The notes beneath the pieces were generated by a model. It had not been told where the DNA came from, ran no database searches, and was given only the letters and a program-made list of their open reading frames with translations. Of a DNA stretch of 64,000 nucleotides, positions 44,473 to 54,650 are shown one piece after another. Origin of the DNA: Mesocentrotus franciscanus (lineage: Eukaryota; Echinodermata; Echinoidea; Camarodonta; Strongylocentrotidae); assembly GCA_037976565.1 (NCBI GenBank), contig CP137679.1:8167973-8231972 (forward strand). Reading direction: 5' to 3'. The first letter of the stretch is position 1. Each line of letters begins with the position of its first letter. The position numbers were made by a program, and so were the translations under genes.

Positions 44473-46263
44473 AGATTTAGAAAGTATTTGTTGGTTTGGT
44501 CATGACGTCAGTTTAGATTAACCATAATTTCATTTGGCCGTTAGAAGGCGTTTGAAGTTCACCAGCCTATAAGTCACGAAATTTGAACTGTTTTGTGGAC
44601 AGTGATTCCATCAGTAATTCCCGACAATCGAGACAAGCCCAATGTTGTGAGTACTATAAACCTATTATTTGTATAAATCAATCTTTAATTGATTGTATGA
44701 GGCCAAGGATGGCACAAGACATAAATCTTGTTTCTGTAAATTTAAGATGGAAAGTACGTTAAAAATGTCATTTGTGCATGTAGCACCACATATAGACAAA
44801 CGTAGGATAACGTGTGTGAACGCACAGTTTGTGCATATATCAGTTTGTGTTACGGACAATTTAGATTTGTGTGTAATGAGTGATGATAATTAACATGAAA
44901 CAAGAGTATTAAGTGTTTTCCTTGGTTATAAAGAATATGTCAAAGGTGTAGAAGCAAATAGGAATTTTAGTTCAGGAACCAAGTAAAGAGTGTAAGATAG
45001 AGGCAGAAAATAAGGCTGGTCAAGGGTTTATTTGTGTATGACGTTAACCTACAAGATAGAGAGGTATGAATTATAAGATTTATATTTGTAAACAAAGGTA
45101 GAATTTGAGACAGCTCATGAGAATAAGACAAATGAGGCAGTGATACAGTTTATATTTGCACAGGTGAGCTTCACTCACAAAGTTTATTCTAGATGGTTTT
45201 CTTTACACAGTTATGCCAGGGTTATGCATATTAAGGTCATTTATGGCAAGCTAGTTGTACAATACAATAGATATTTGTTTATTCATGCAAACTTATGAAT
45301 GTAAATTTGTACACATTCTTATGATTGCTTGTTTGTTTTATTGATATTACAGATGAACTGCATCTTATGCAACGTATCCTAACTTGGCTGTCATCGTCCT
45401 TTCTTTAAGCCTACTGTTGGGGTCACTTTAGCAGATTTAACGTCACAGTAACCATATGGAAACGTTGTATCATCCGCTCAATCTGACTTGCGTGCATAGA
45501 ACAAATAAGCATTTTTGCATGAAAAAGTGAAGTTTTCTAAAAAGTGCGTTTCTTTCCAGCATTGGGGTGCCCGGGAGTCACTTGGGTAACCTTTCAAAAT
45601 GTATAATATAAACAAATAATATGCAATTTCTCTGGACTTTTGTCGGAAAAAAACATAGAAATCCAGCACAATGTCGTCTCTTTTTGCATTCAATTTTGGA
45701 GAAGAGCAAAATAGCGAGTTTCAATCACACTTCGGCCGCTCTCGCAAGCTCTCACTCGTTCCATTGTGGTCAGGCGGCTTTGGGGGTGAGCGGCTATTGA
45801 ATAAACGAATCGTTAGCTTTCTTCTGGTATTAAACTTGTTTTGATTTATTGTATACTTTTGTCGGAATAAAGGAAACATAATCGCTTGACCAATAACCTT
45901 CAGCGTCTGATGTCCCGGATGCACGCGCAAATAAACAGGTTCTAATGACGTCATCATCGCTAATCGGCGTCTTTTATTGTAAAATGCTACACTTTCCCAA
46001 TGTTTATACATCTTTTTTAATTATAAGTAAAATATAACATTAGTTTGTCTGATACCACTGAAGTTTTGGGTTTTATTTAATGTGTTTTTAAAATAAGAGC
46101 CATTTTACTGTTTTAATTTACTGGATCGTAACATTAAAGTTGCAGGGTAGAAAGATGCATTTTCCAACCGCGCCAAATTTCATTTACGTACCGACATTCT
46201 GTTAAATGAGTTCGTGTTGTTTTTCAAGAATCCACTGCTTTCTGCTCCACTAAACGTCCATAT
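44473..46263. other. Non-coding region
   Basis: No recognised gene. The minus-strand frame 45721-46011 is open for 96 codons and fairly rich in Pro/Arg but has no known motif. No repeats of note. Confidence 0.35.
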
Positions 46264-46600
46264 TCGGAGTCGTTTATCAACTAAATGTATTCAAATTTAT
46301 TGATGCTTCCTTCTCAGTGTTTGTGGTGTTGAAGCATTTCATTCACCTGCTATTATTCTTTGTACTCCAATTGCCAGAACGCAAATTGCATTTTGGTTTT
46401 ATAGTTGATGTGATGTGCAGTCTGACAATTAGGCCCGGTCCCACTCGCCCATTGACTATACCGGTGCCTGTGGTTTCAGGAAAATTGCAATTTTTTGTTT
46501 AAAGGGAGGTGCATGGGGGGGGGGGGCTATAACAAAATAGGTATGAGGTGTAGGTATAGGTGTCTCGAATATTAAGGCAAAGACAATTCTTCATGATTGA
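46264..46600. repeat. Third remnant of the TIR-gene duplication
   Basis: 46264-46405 resembles intron 2 of copy 1 (14016-14150: TTTATCAA, TATTCAAATTTAT, TTTCATTCACCTGC, ACGCAAATTG). 46420-46600 resembles the 5' flank of copy 2 (54475-54650), including CTCGAATATTAAGGCAAAGA. The exons between are gone. Inferred to be a deleted third paralogue. Confidence 0.65.
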
Positions 46601-46619
46601 ATTGGGGGATTGGGGAAAA

Positions 46620-47095
46620 GGAGAGATAGTTAGAATGGGGGAGACAGGACAGAGAGAGAGAGAAGGAGAAGAGAGAGAGGGTGGCTAAACAATTAGAGTG
46701 GAAGAGAGAGGGGGAGTTAGAATGGGGGCAGGACAGAGAGAGAGAGAGAGAAAGAAAGAAAAGAGTGGTGGCTAAACACTTAGAGTGGAAGAGGGAGAGA
46801 GAGGAGTGTTGGAATGGATGGGGCAGGACAGAGAGAGAGAGAGAGAGAGGATGGCTAAACAAAAGATGGAGAGGGAGATAGAATAGGGGGCAGGGCAGAG
46901 AGAAAGGGGGTGGATAAACAGGCCGGGATGAGGGAGAGGGAGTTAGAAGGGGTACAGGACAAAAAGAGAATGTTGGGGTGGCTGAATAAGAGGGGAATAA
47001 GGAAAGGGAGTTAGAATGGGGGAGACAGCTATATAGGACAGAGGGGAAATATCAAAGTTAAAGAAGAGAGAGAGAGAGAGAGATCGTGGGGTCCT
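46620..47095. repeat. Purine-rich minisatellite
   Basis: Irregular units of about 60-90 bp of the form GTTAGAATGGGGGCAGGACAGAGAGAGAG...GGCTAAACA, about six in a row. One strand is nearly all purine. It explains the Ser/Leu-rich frames on both strands here. Confidence 0.85.
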
Positions 47096-47741
47096 GAAGT
47101 TAGACAAAAGTGTGATATTGGCAGACAATTAATAGAGCAAAACTTTGTGTTATCCTTCAAATAGAAATTGTAGATTACATACCACCCATTTTATTGCACA
47201 ATGTAATGAATCAAACATTGATTAGACATTTATTATTACCTGTTATCAGTTTCTCAACGCAACATGATAAACGATCAAAATTAAACCTCTCAAAATGTAA
47301 TATACCCTCCAATTATTTTCTTGAAAATGTATATCATTATTTATCTTTTTCTTTGCACTCTACTGTATTAAATATATTCTGTATTATGTGATCTAATTTA
47401 ATATGATCATAACAGTTACCATCTATATAAGAAATCAATACTTTAATATGTCGTTTTATTCATATACTTTGTCTAAATTTGCTTTATATTATCTTTTTTC
47501 CTTGGTATCGTTTTGACTGAATTATTTGTTACCATAATTTGTTCATACATTTTAAATTTTAATACCTGGACCAAGATGGAAAACATTTACATTACTGATC
47601 CCGTGCATGCTGTGAAACATTTATTCTGTTTACGAAACAAATAAAATAGAGCCCAGAAAAAAGGGTTCATTTTCCATTCGCCGTTATTAATTTAGTGCTT
47701 AAGGTCGATTAGATGTTATTGTTAAAATTCCATTTTAATAT
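47096..47741. other. Non-coding stretch
   Basis: AT-rich, nothing recognised. Confidence 0.4.
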
Positions 47742-48170
47742 TAAGGTTTTCACCAGGTGACCTCTATCCCTATGTTCTTTTTGTTGTTTGATTCAAAATT
47801 AGGTGAATTTTGGCCAACCAAGTGTGTAATCCGGTGAAAATATTTGTCTTTATCATGGTGATCCCCAATCTGGTGCAAAGTATGACATGTGTGACCTAAA
47901 ATAATATATATTATGCAATTTTCAAGTAAACTTTGATACAATTGCTTACTGATAGCATTTATTTTGGACATGACCAATGCGGTTAGGCTAAGGTCTGTAA
48001 AATGAATTGTTTTGTAGAATTAATTGACGTTAGACAATCCTGCTCGTCTCTGTACCGATTCATTTAACGCAAGCATCAGTGATCAGTGGTAGCATGCTCA
48101 AATGCCACGCAGGCTACCCGGGTTCGATTCCCGGCCGATGCAAGCACATTGTAACTTTGGTTACGGATAT
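47742..48170. repeat. Duplicated block with tRNA-Gly-like sequence, copy 2
   Basis: Matches 2055-2480. It has small differences, including an insertion of ATGGTGATCCCCAATC near 47856. Confidence 0.75.
48073..48142 (+). pseudogene. tRNA-Gly-like pseudogene
   Basis: Same T-arm and 3' half as 2374-2444, with an acceptor stem GCATCAG/CCGATGC. A deletion in the D-arm (GTGATCAGTGG) and a mispaired anticodon stem (CTCAA/GCAGG) make function unlikely. Confidence 0.6.
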
Positions 48171-48714
48171 AAACGAAGATAACCTTTTGCAAAAGTTCGA
48201 CCACAAGAATCGTCAGATCATGGTTGAAACATTTTAAGTCTTTGTAAAATCTTCAAATCGCATGGTATTATAATTGAACATCATTTTCTTTCTCCTCATA
48301 TCATTTAACAACAACAAAAGAAACAACAGCAACCGCTTGACATCTGTTGATTTTTTTAAATGGTCATTCAAGATATTGTTCCAATCACAAGTTGCCTATT
48401 TATCCTTGAATCATCCACACCAATTACATAATCTTCTCAAATTTTGATAGTGCAGGGTAATAAAATTGTTTTGATGATTTTTGTTGTTGCTTAATTTGTA
48501 AGTGCAAGTCGTAGATTTGGCAAATCAGTGCTCAAGTTGAGCATAAAGTTACCCCCAAAATTGACATGATAATTAACCTCATATTGGGCATTTCTTTTAA
48601 ACCAATATTTTTACAGTCGAGAGCAGGGTGTCCCTGGGAAAAGATGGGGCAAGACCAAATCGTCTAAAAAAACGTATTAGTCATTTCTTCTAATTTCTTC
48701 TTCCTTGTCTTTAC
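48171..48714. other. Non-coding stretch
   Basis: AT-rich, no recognised feature. Confidence 0.4.
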
Positions 48715-49340
48715 ATTAGTTGATAGTATTTACTTATTTATTCATTTCTTTATGTTCATTGCAATTTGTACAGGGTAGCACATTAGCACCTATAGTGGTG
48801 GTCTTCCATGAGGCCCTGTTTTAATAGTAACAATGTAATAACAATACCAACCATGAATATACACTTATAACAGTCATAGAACAAACACAACAGAAGAAAA
48901 TAAGTATATGTATACACATCACTGGATATCCTCGTAATGTTGCATTACTTCATAGACGGTAATCAGTTTTTAAATCAGGTGAACTACATGTATAATCGTT
49001 ATTTGTTAGACAATTTTATTTTTTGAAAATAGTCTCATAAAAAAGTAGAGACAATTTTGGTTCAAAAAGTCCAAACTTGAAATACCGCAATTGTTATATA
49101 CATATTTACAAAGCATTTGTACATATCTACAAAGATTGAATTCCTTGTTAAGTAATAAACGTTGATTGGAATTAATATAGCCTTTGAATATACAAACTAT
49201 AATGAACAATTGAACATATTAATATCTTTCATGCTGATAATGAATGATGTCATTCATTCAATTTGAAAAGCTTTATATCATCATGCATTATGAGAACTAT
49301 GAAGCAAGGTCCATCAAATACAAGGATGGATATGAGTACT

Positions 49341-49484
49341 GGGCCCCGTCGTATAAAGAGTTTCGATTGATCACAACTTATTTGAGATTGATATGAATCG
49401 CAACTATGTACATAAGAGATTGGAAACTGCAAACTTGCGATTGATTGGAGGACTTACGATTGATCCGAATCAATCGCAAGTCTT
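49341..49484. mobile_element. ~145-bp insertion, MITE-like
   Basis: Absent from copy 1, where ATGAGTACCGG runs straight on to ACATACAG (10579). It begins GGGCCCCGTCGTATAAAGAG and contains repeated CGATTGAT / ATCAATCG words. The flanking CTGG/CTTGG may be a target duplication. Confidence 0.6.
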
Positions 49485-49778
49485 GGACATATAGCTGCAT
49501 TTTAATGTAAACGCATCATAAACCAATGGTGTGATTCACACAGGAGAAATACGTTGGAATATACTAATGAGAAATAAAAGTCAAAATTCAATCACGAGAC
49601 GGAATAGAAACCCATCGGCATTCTCTTTTATTGGAAACGGACATTTCAACATTGTTTGAACATATATTTGAAGGTGTTCACAGAGGTGGCCATTTTTTTC
49701 TCAATGATCTGTCGAATTGATTCCATGCTAATAATGAAGACACTAGGGGGCTATGTTTAAAACATTCTGTTTTATACT

Positions 49779-50237
49779 TTGGCATAGAAGTTAAACCTTC
49801 ATCTTCCTGCCTCCGTATTATCTTTGAAAAAGGTAACACACAATAATAAGTGTTCAAAATATTTAAAGAGGTAACAAAATTAATTGAAAGAAATGAAACT
49901 ATCCTACGTAAACATCGGTGGTTCAGTGGAGGAATGCTCGCCTGCCACGCGTGCGACCGAGTACGATTCCCGGCTGATGCAAGTAGTTTTTGTTGAAGTG
50001 CCATGAAGATTATCAAGATAAATAAAGGAGGCGTTCTCACTCTATTATGTGGGGTATCTAGATTTTTAAGACCATTTACATAAGTTATGATATTGATACC
50101 TTAAATTCCCCTTGTTTTCTAATTATAATCATGGAAACGGTTATTTTGGTAGTATCCAAAGTGCACTCCCTGTAATGTTGACAATTTCTTATATTGACAC
50201 CTCTCTCTATCTCTCTCTCTCTCTCCTTCTCTCTCTT
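49779..50237. other. 459-bp segment absent from copy 1
   Basis: Between TTTTATACT and GTTTTACGCGG, which are adjacent in copy 1 (10864-10881). It contains a tRNA-Gly-like sequence (49912-49981) and a (TC)n run (50203-50236). It is either an insertion here, possibly a tRNA-related SINE, or a deletion in copy 1. Confidence 0.6.
49912..49981 (+). pseudogene. tRNA-Gly (GCC)-like sequence, degenerate
   Basis: ACATCGGTGGTTCAGTGG, then CTCGCCTGCCACGCGTGCGA, then a T-loop altered to GTACGATTC. The acceptor stem loses its first pair. Closest of the three to a canonical tRNA-Gly-GCC in its 5' half, but the T-arm is damaged. Confidence 0.6.
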
Positions 50238-50493
50238 GTTTTACGCGGGTATAACACCTCTCATATCAGCCCAGTAGGTTAAAAAATTGCTCATCAAATT
50301 AGTATTGATTAATGTTCAGACAAATGCATCATTTTAAACGTTATTCTGTCCCTGTTTTCGTTGCTTTGAAAATCATTTTGAAAACTGTGATGGTTAAGAC
50401 GGTGCTCACTTCCCTGACCCGCCGCTCCCATTGTAATCATCTCAGCATTTATATCTCCTCTTTGCATCGATTAATGAATGATGCTTAAATTCT

Positions 50494-50825
50494 TCAAATT
50501 GAGAGCTTCTCCAACGCATCTACTAGCGAGAGGACGTCCCGCAAGCTAAGACCCAATTCATCTTTCAGAGACGTCAGGCAAAATTCTGGAGCCAGGTTTA
50601 GCAGTTTCTTGATCTGCTTCAGGCGGATGCCATCCACTTTCTTGAAACTGTCCTTGCTCATATCAACGCCATGCGATCTCAGCCATTCTCCCACATCGTC
50701 ATCCAACGGGACCAGATCTACCGCTTTCTGCGGGCTTTGATCTTTGATTCCTCCACTGTAGTCTACGTCGTCTTCCGCTGTTCCATCCCATTGTCTTTGA
50801 GCATGGGCTGTTAGATTGCTTGCAC
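50494..50825 (-). CDS. Exon 5, copy 2: acidic linker and SAM-like domain
   Basis: 332 nt including the stop: residues 508-617. The acidic stretch DGTAEDDVDYSGG is followed by the SAM-like helices. Acceptor TGTAG|GTGCAAGC. Confidence 0.8.
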
Positions 50826-53800
50826 CTACAGGCATGATAGGAGTAAGGCACAGTCGTGAAGAGTTACAGTTTTATATTAAGGGTATACCAGACGAACTCA
50901 TGCGGAATCCCTTTCCCTCATGTGATTTAGACTCGTTTTTATTATGTAGATGGAGGACGAAAATCAGTGTTTGAATGTTTTATCGATATTAGAATAGACC
51001 GTTCAAATTCTTATACCATTCTCCATCTGCATAGAAAGAAAAATCTCTGCATATTAGATGTACATGTTCATTTTTTCTAGTGAAGTTGATAACAGAAACT
51101 GTATGGAAAAATACACTGCTGGTACGACGCATACAGAAGAGTCCCCAAAGAAGGCCTACCTGTGACTTCGCCAAGCAGCGGCACGACAAGATCTAGTTTC
51201 TCACGTTTGCCTCTATCGCCTAGCTCTCGCACCAGATCGGGTAGGCACTGTCTCATGAGATCGTCTGAAAACATAGGGTAATACTTCTTCATTCCCACGA
51301 GGGCACCGAGCCAGTCCTCTGGGTCGAATTGATCTTGAAGCTTCAGGGGAATTATGTCTTTATTTCGGGTGTAGGCGTAAGTCGCTTCTGAAAGATACAC
51401 ATATAACATCAAGCAAAATAAACAGCACAAGGTAAAATACAGGAATCTCTAGCAGTAGCGGTTCTATAAAGATTGGGAAGGGGGAGGGCTTGGGATTAAA
51501 ATTGTCTTTGAGCGAGGCACACCTATTCGAGAACCCCCAATAAAAAACCCACCCTAAATCAATTTTCTAGAACCACGACTGTTCTCCAGCCGGGGGGAGG
51601 AGTCTGATAATTTTTGATAAGTACCAAAAGGAAAAAAAGATAAAGAGAGAGAGAGAGAGAAAGAAAAAAGGAAGGGGAGGCCCCTAGGTGGTAACATGAA
51701 GAGATGATGATATGGACTACCCAAATCCCCTTCCACATTCGATGGCCTGTCCAATCCCAAATGTATCGTCCTAGTTAAACCGGTGCCCCCTTCCGCCCCT
51801 TAATATTAACACGATTGCCTCCTCCATGGCTGGCCCCGCCACTTACCGCAGTTATGTGTGTTGTTTTGTTCCTCACCTGTGCGACAGTGTTGACTCTCTT
51901 TGAATTTACGACTCATGCAAACCAGGACGACCGAAGCTCTCTGGACTGCCTTGGCCATGGAATCCAGTATGTCACCTTCTGTTATTAAATACCAAAGACA
52001 TTTAAAACAAAATAGATGTAGGCCTACAAAACGAAGAGGAAAAAGACAGACGTGTGGTTTCTTATATATAAAATGAAATAACATGTTAACATGCATTAGC
52101 GGAGATACAATAACCCACGGGGGCACATGCCCATCTAATGATGAAAAGAGAGTAAGAACGTAAAATGAAGATAATACCACCCCTCCCAAGACCGTCCCCC
52201 TTTATAAAGTTCTTGTTCTCTTGAATTCCACCCACCTACATGTAATAGGTCCGCGGTACTTACCCTTCCATGGCACCACTGCCCTCATTCCTTAATTTAA
52301 TGGTTAGACCCACGCTACAACACTAAACTAGAAATAGAAAATAAATAGAGGTGAATGAAAGAAGGAAAATGAAAGAAACGGATAGTGGTTAAAGAAGGAG
52401 AGTGAATTAACGAGAGGAATAGTGGTTAAAGGGGAGAATGAATGAATGAAAGGGATATTGGTTAAATAAGAAGAATGAATGAAAGAAAGAAACAACGGTG
52501 GAAAAAGTAGAATGGATGATGATCAAAGGAAGAAGAATATGATCATGCCTACTCATTTTGTCCACATCCATCCATACGTTGTATCCAAATTCTTCCAGAT
52601 AGCGTTTGACTCGCAGCATTGGCTCCTGGCTCGCATGCTGGTAGCTAATCATAATGTGACCTTCCAAATGACCAGACGATACCTCACTCTTCAACGAACT
52701 GTGACCACGATCTCCACGCGTTGGGGTGTGACCTTTGAACTCTTCATCGATGTCGAACACGTCATTGATGACGAAGAGTGCACCCATGCAGGCGTCCTTG
52801 ACATCAGAATTGTTAGTCGTTTCCTTAATCTTCTGCAGCACTATCCATAAGAATGTAGGAAACAAAATAAACAATCTGTTCATAGTTGACATTAAGAATG
52901 TATGAATCTTTTTACACTATTGTCGTGTAAAATATATCCACTATTCTCGAAATTACTCGTCAATGTCTTGCGGTTGAAATGGTACCAAAGAGATATGGTA
53001 CCAAACCCTCTTTTTTTACAATAAATAGCTAGACTGCACACAAAATGACGAAAAGCTAAGGGAACCAGAAGCATAAGACGAGAAGTAAGACAGCTAGAAA
53101 GAGAGATGAGAGCGTGTGTGTGTTGTGGGGAGTTTGGGGATAATGAGTGAACGATGGTGTCCATTCATATCTTGGATTGCTCGTTGTATCTTAAAAATGT
53201 GTTTGAAGGCCGCGCTATTTATTTTGATAGACTGATTGAAATCAAAATGAAAAAAAAAGTAAACTCTACATAGGTTCTGTGCTATGACATACACATCGAA
53301 AACATTTGCTCCGGGCTCAGTATTTCGTCAAAGGTATAGGGTATTAATTAGGAATTTGCTTCGGCTTTTGGACAGGTTTTCGTTTGGGGCGAGGTTAAGT
53401 GTTTGGTCCAGGGCTGAAGTTAAGAATTCGGTTATTGTAATATATTGAGTACGGAGCAACTGTTGCCGTAGCATATGTCATATATTTTTTAAGATTATAA
53501 GCATCCACTTACTGTTGAGGAGTGTTGTGCGTTGTTGTATCTTGACTTTGTTCTCTTTTTTGAAAGCCAGTTGCCATATTACTCGGGCAGCCCAATGCTT
53601 TTCTTCGTTGTTCGATCCCTTTTCTATCAGGATTCGCTCCAGGACGTCTATCCCACCAAGTTTTACGATGAGAAGCTTGTTGCAGTCGTTGATGGCCAGC
53701 TGGTTGAGTCCTTGGATAACCTCTAGTGTCGAGAAGCTGTAGTCGCCGCCAGACCGGCCATCTGGTTCACTCATGGCCGACTTAAGAGCGTGCAGGAGGA

Positions 53801-54416
53801 ACTTCAGACACGGTTCATTCAGGGATATCTTATGAACTTCTGATTTGTCGACGATGTAGGAAAGCGCCAAGAAGGCATCGGCTTGGATCGCACGGTTCTT
53901 CGATTGTGAATACTCCTGGAGGGTATTAACGAACTCTCGACATATGACTCTGTTCTCGGGAACTCTCCTGCAGCAGTTGTAGATGATCATCAGTGATGGC
54001 TTGATATGACTGTCGCCAAGATTTCTTGTCTGGAGATCTCGAAAGACCAAAGTTAGAAGACCATTATCGCCAAAGGCATGGCAAAACTCGTCCGTACAAT
54101 CCGTTAGATTGGCCAAACTTATAAACACCTTCTTTGGGTTGAGAAAAGTGGAGGAGATTCCTGCTACAAGGCTATTCCAAACTAGCGTAAATATCTCAAA
54201 GATTTCATCACAAGAGACCAAGTATTTGACAATGGCAGATTTGGCGACCCCAGTTTTCAGACGGTGGATCATGCTAAGTAAATCCTTATCATCGGTGAAG
54301 GTACAAGCCTTAAAATTTCGAAATTCTTTGAATTTTACCAGAAATTCATCGATTCTATGGCAATAGGCTTCAACGCTCGCATTTTGCTCTTTTGTCAGGG
54401 CTTGCTGTGCGTCCAT
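50494..54416 (-). CDS. ARM-TIR-SAM-like protein, intact five-exon gene
   Basis: The predicted protein has 617 residues from exons 54416-53513, 52840-52553, 51978-51877, 51387-51160 and 50825-50494. All introns are GT/AG, phase 1 and 334-672 bp. Residues ~1-340 are armadillo-type helices. Residues ~361-505 are a TIR domain (HIMISYQ box, VWMDVD strand, SVVLVCMSRKF strand, KDIIPLKLQ strand). Residues ~548-615 look like a SAM domain (VGEWLRSHGV ... GLSLRDVLSLVDALEKL). Glu432 in RTEATYAY occupies the place of the SARM1 catalytic glutamate. SARM1 has ARM-SAM-SAM-TIR, so the order here differs. An in-frame TAG 10 codons upstream supports the start. An intracellular role in innate signalling or NAD cleavage is inferred. 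The SAM call is the least certain. Confidence 0.85.
51160..51387 (-). CDS. Exon 4, copy 2: TIR end
   Basis: 228 nt: EATYAYTRNKDIIPLKLQDQ, DWLGALVGMKKYY and a tail ending GTLL-free at GEVT, donor CACAG|GTAGGCC. This is the empty-site version of the exon that holds the MITE in copy 1. Confidence 0.85.
51877..51978 (-). CDS. Exon 3, copy 2: TIR centre
   Basis: 102 nt: GDILDSMAKAVQRASVVLVC, then MSRKFKESQHCRT. Acceptor AACAG|AAGG, donor CACAG|GTGAGG. Confidence 0.85.
52350..52505. repeat. Purine-rich intronic minisatellite, copy 2
   Basis: Expanded version of the repeat at 14412-14512 (GAATGAAAGAAAGGRATAKTGGTTAAA units), in the intron between exons 2 and 3. Confidence 0.65.
52553..52840 (-). 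CDS. Exon 2, copy 2: linker and TIR start
   Basis: 288 nt. QKIKETTNNSDVKDACMGAL ends the ARM part. A hydrophilic linker (HTPTRGDRGHSS) leads to TIR box 1 and GYNVWMDVDKM. Donor ATGA|GTAGG. Confidence 0.85.
53513..54416 (-). CDS. Exon 1, copy 2: ARM-repeat domain
   Basis: 904 nt, residues 1-301. Helical repeats include LIIYNCCRRVPENR-like, DAFLALSYIVDKSE and GGIDVLERILIEKGS segments. Donor CAACA|GTAAGTGG. Confidence 0.85.
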
Positions 54417-54476
54417 GATGGCAGCTTCATTCAGTTTTGATTCCTAATATCATATACATATACATGTTACACGTGA

Positions 54477-54650
54477 TGTGCACTTTGACAAAGACCGGTC
54501 CCACTCGCCCATTGACTATACCGGTGCCTGAGGTTTCAGGAATATAGCTACTTTTTTGTGTTAAAGTAAAGGGGGGGGGGATAACAACAAAATTATGAAA
54601 CTGTCACGAATATTAAGGCAAAGAAAATTCTTCATGAATTCATCCATAGA
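54477..54650 (-). promoter_or_regulatory. Conserved 5' flank of the TIR gene, copy 2
   Basis: The CGGTCCCACTCGCCCATTGA block and its downstream sequence (CGAATATTAAGGCAAAGA) are shared with 46420-46600. The first part is also shared with 16500-16570. The position 60-130 bp upstream of the start codon suggests promoter or 5' UTR. Only conservation supports this. Confidence 0.4.

Larger units (their letters stand above)
48715..54545. repeat. Segmental duplication, copy 2 (with intact TIR gene)
   Basis: Collinear with 10130-16565. It carries two extra segments relative to copy 1 (49341-49484 and 49779-50237) and lacks the exon MITE. Confidence 0.85.

Noticed and set aside
46572..46881. Ser/Leu-rich and Glu/Arg-rich frames on opposite strands
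   Set aside because: Both arise from the GAGAGA minisatellite.
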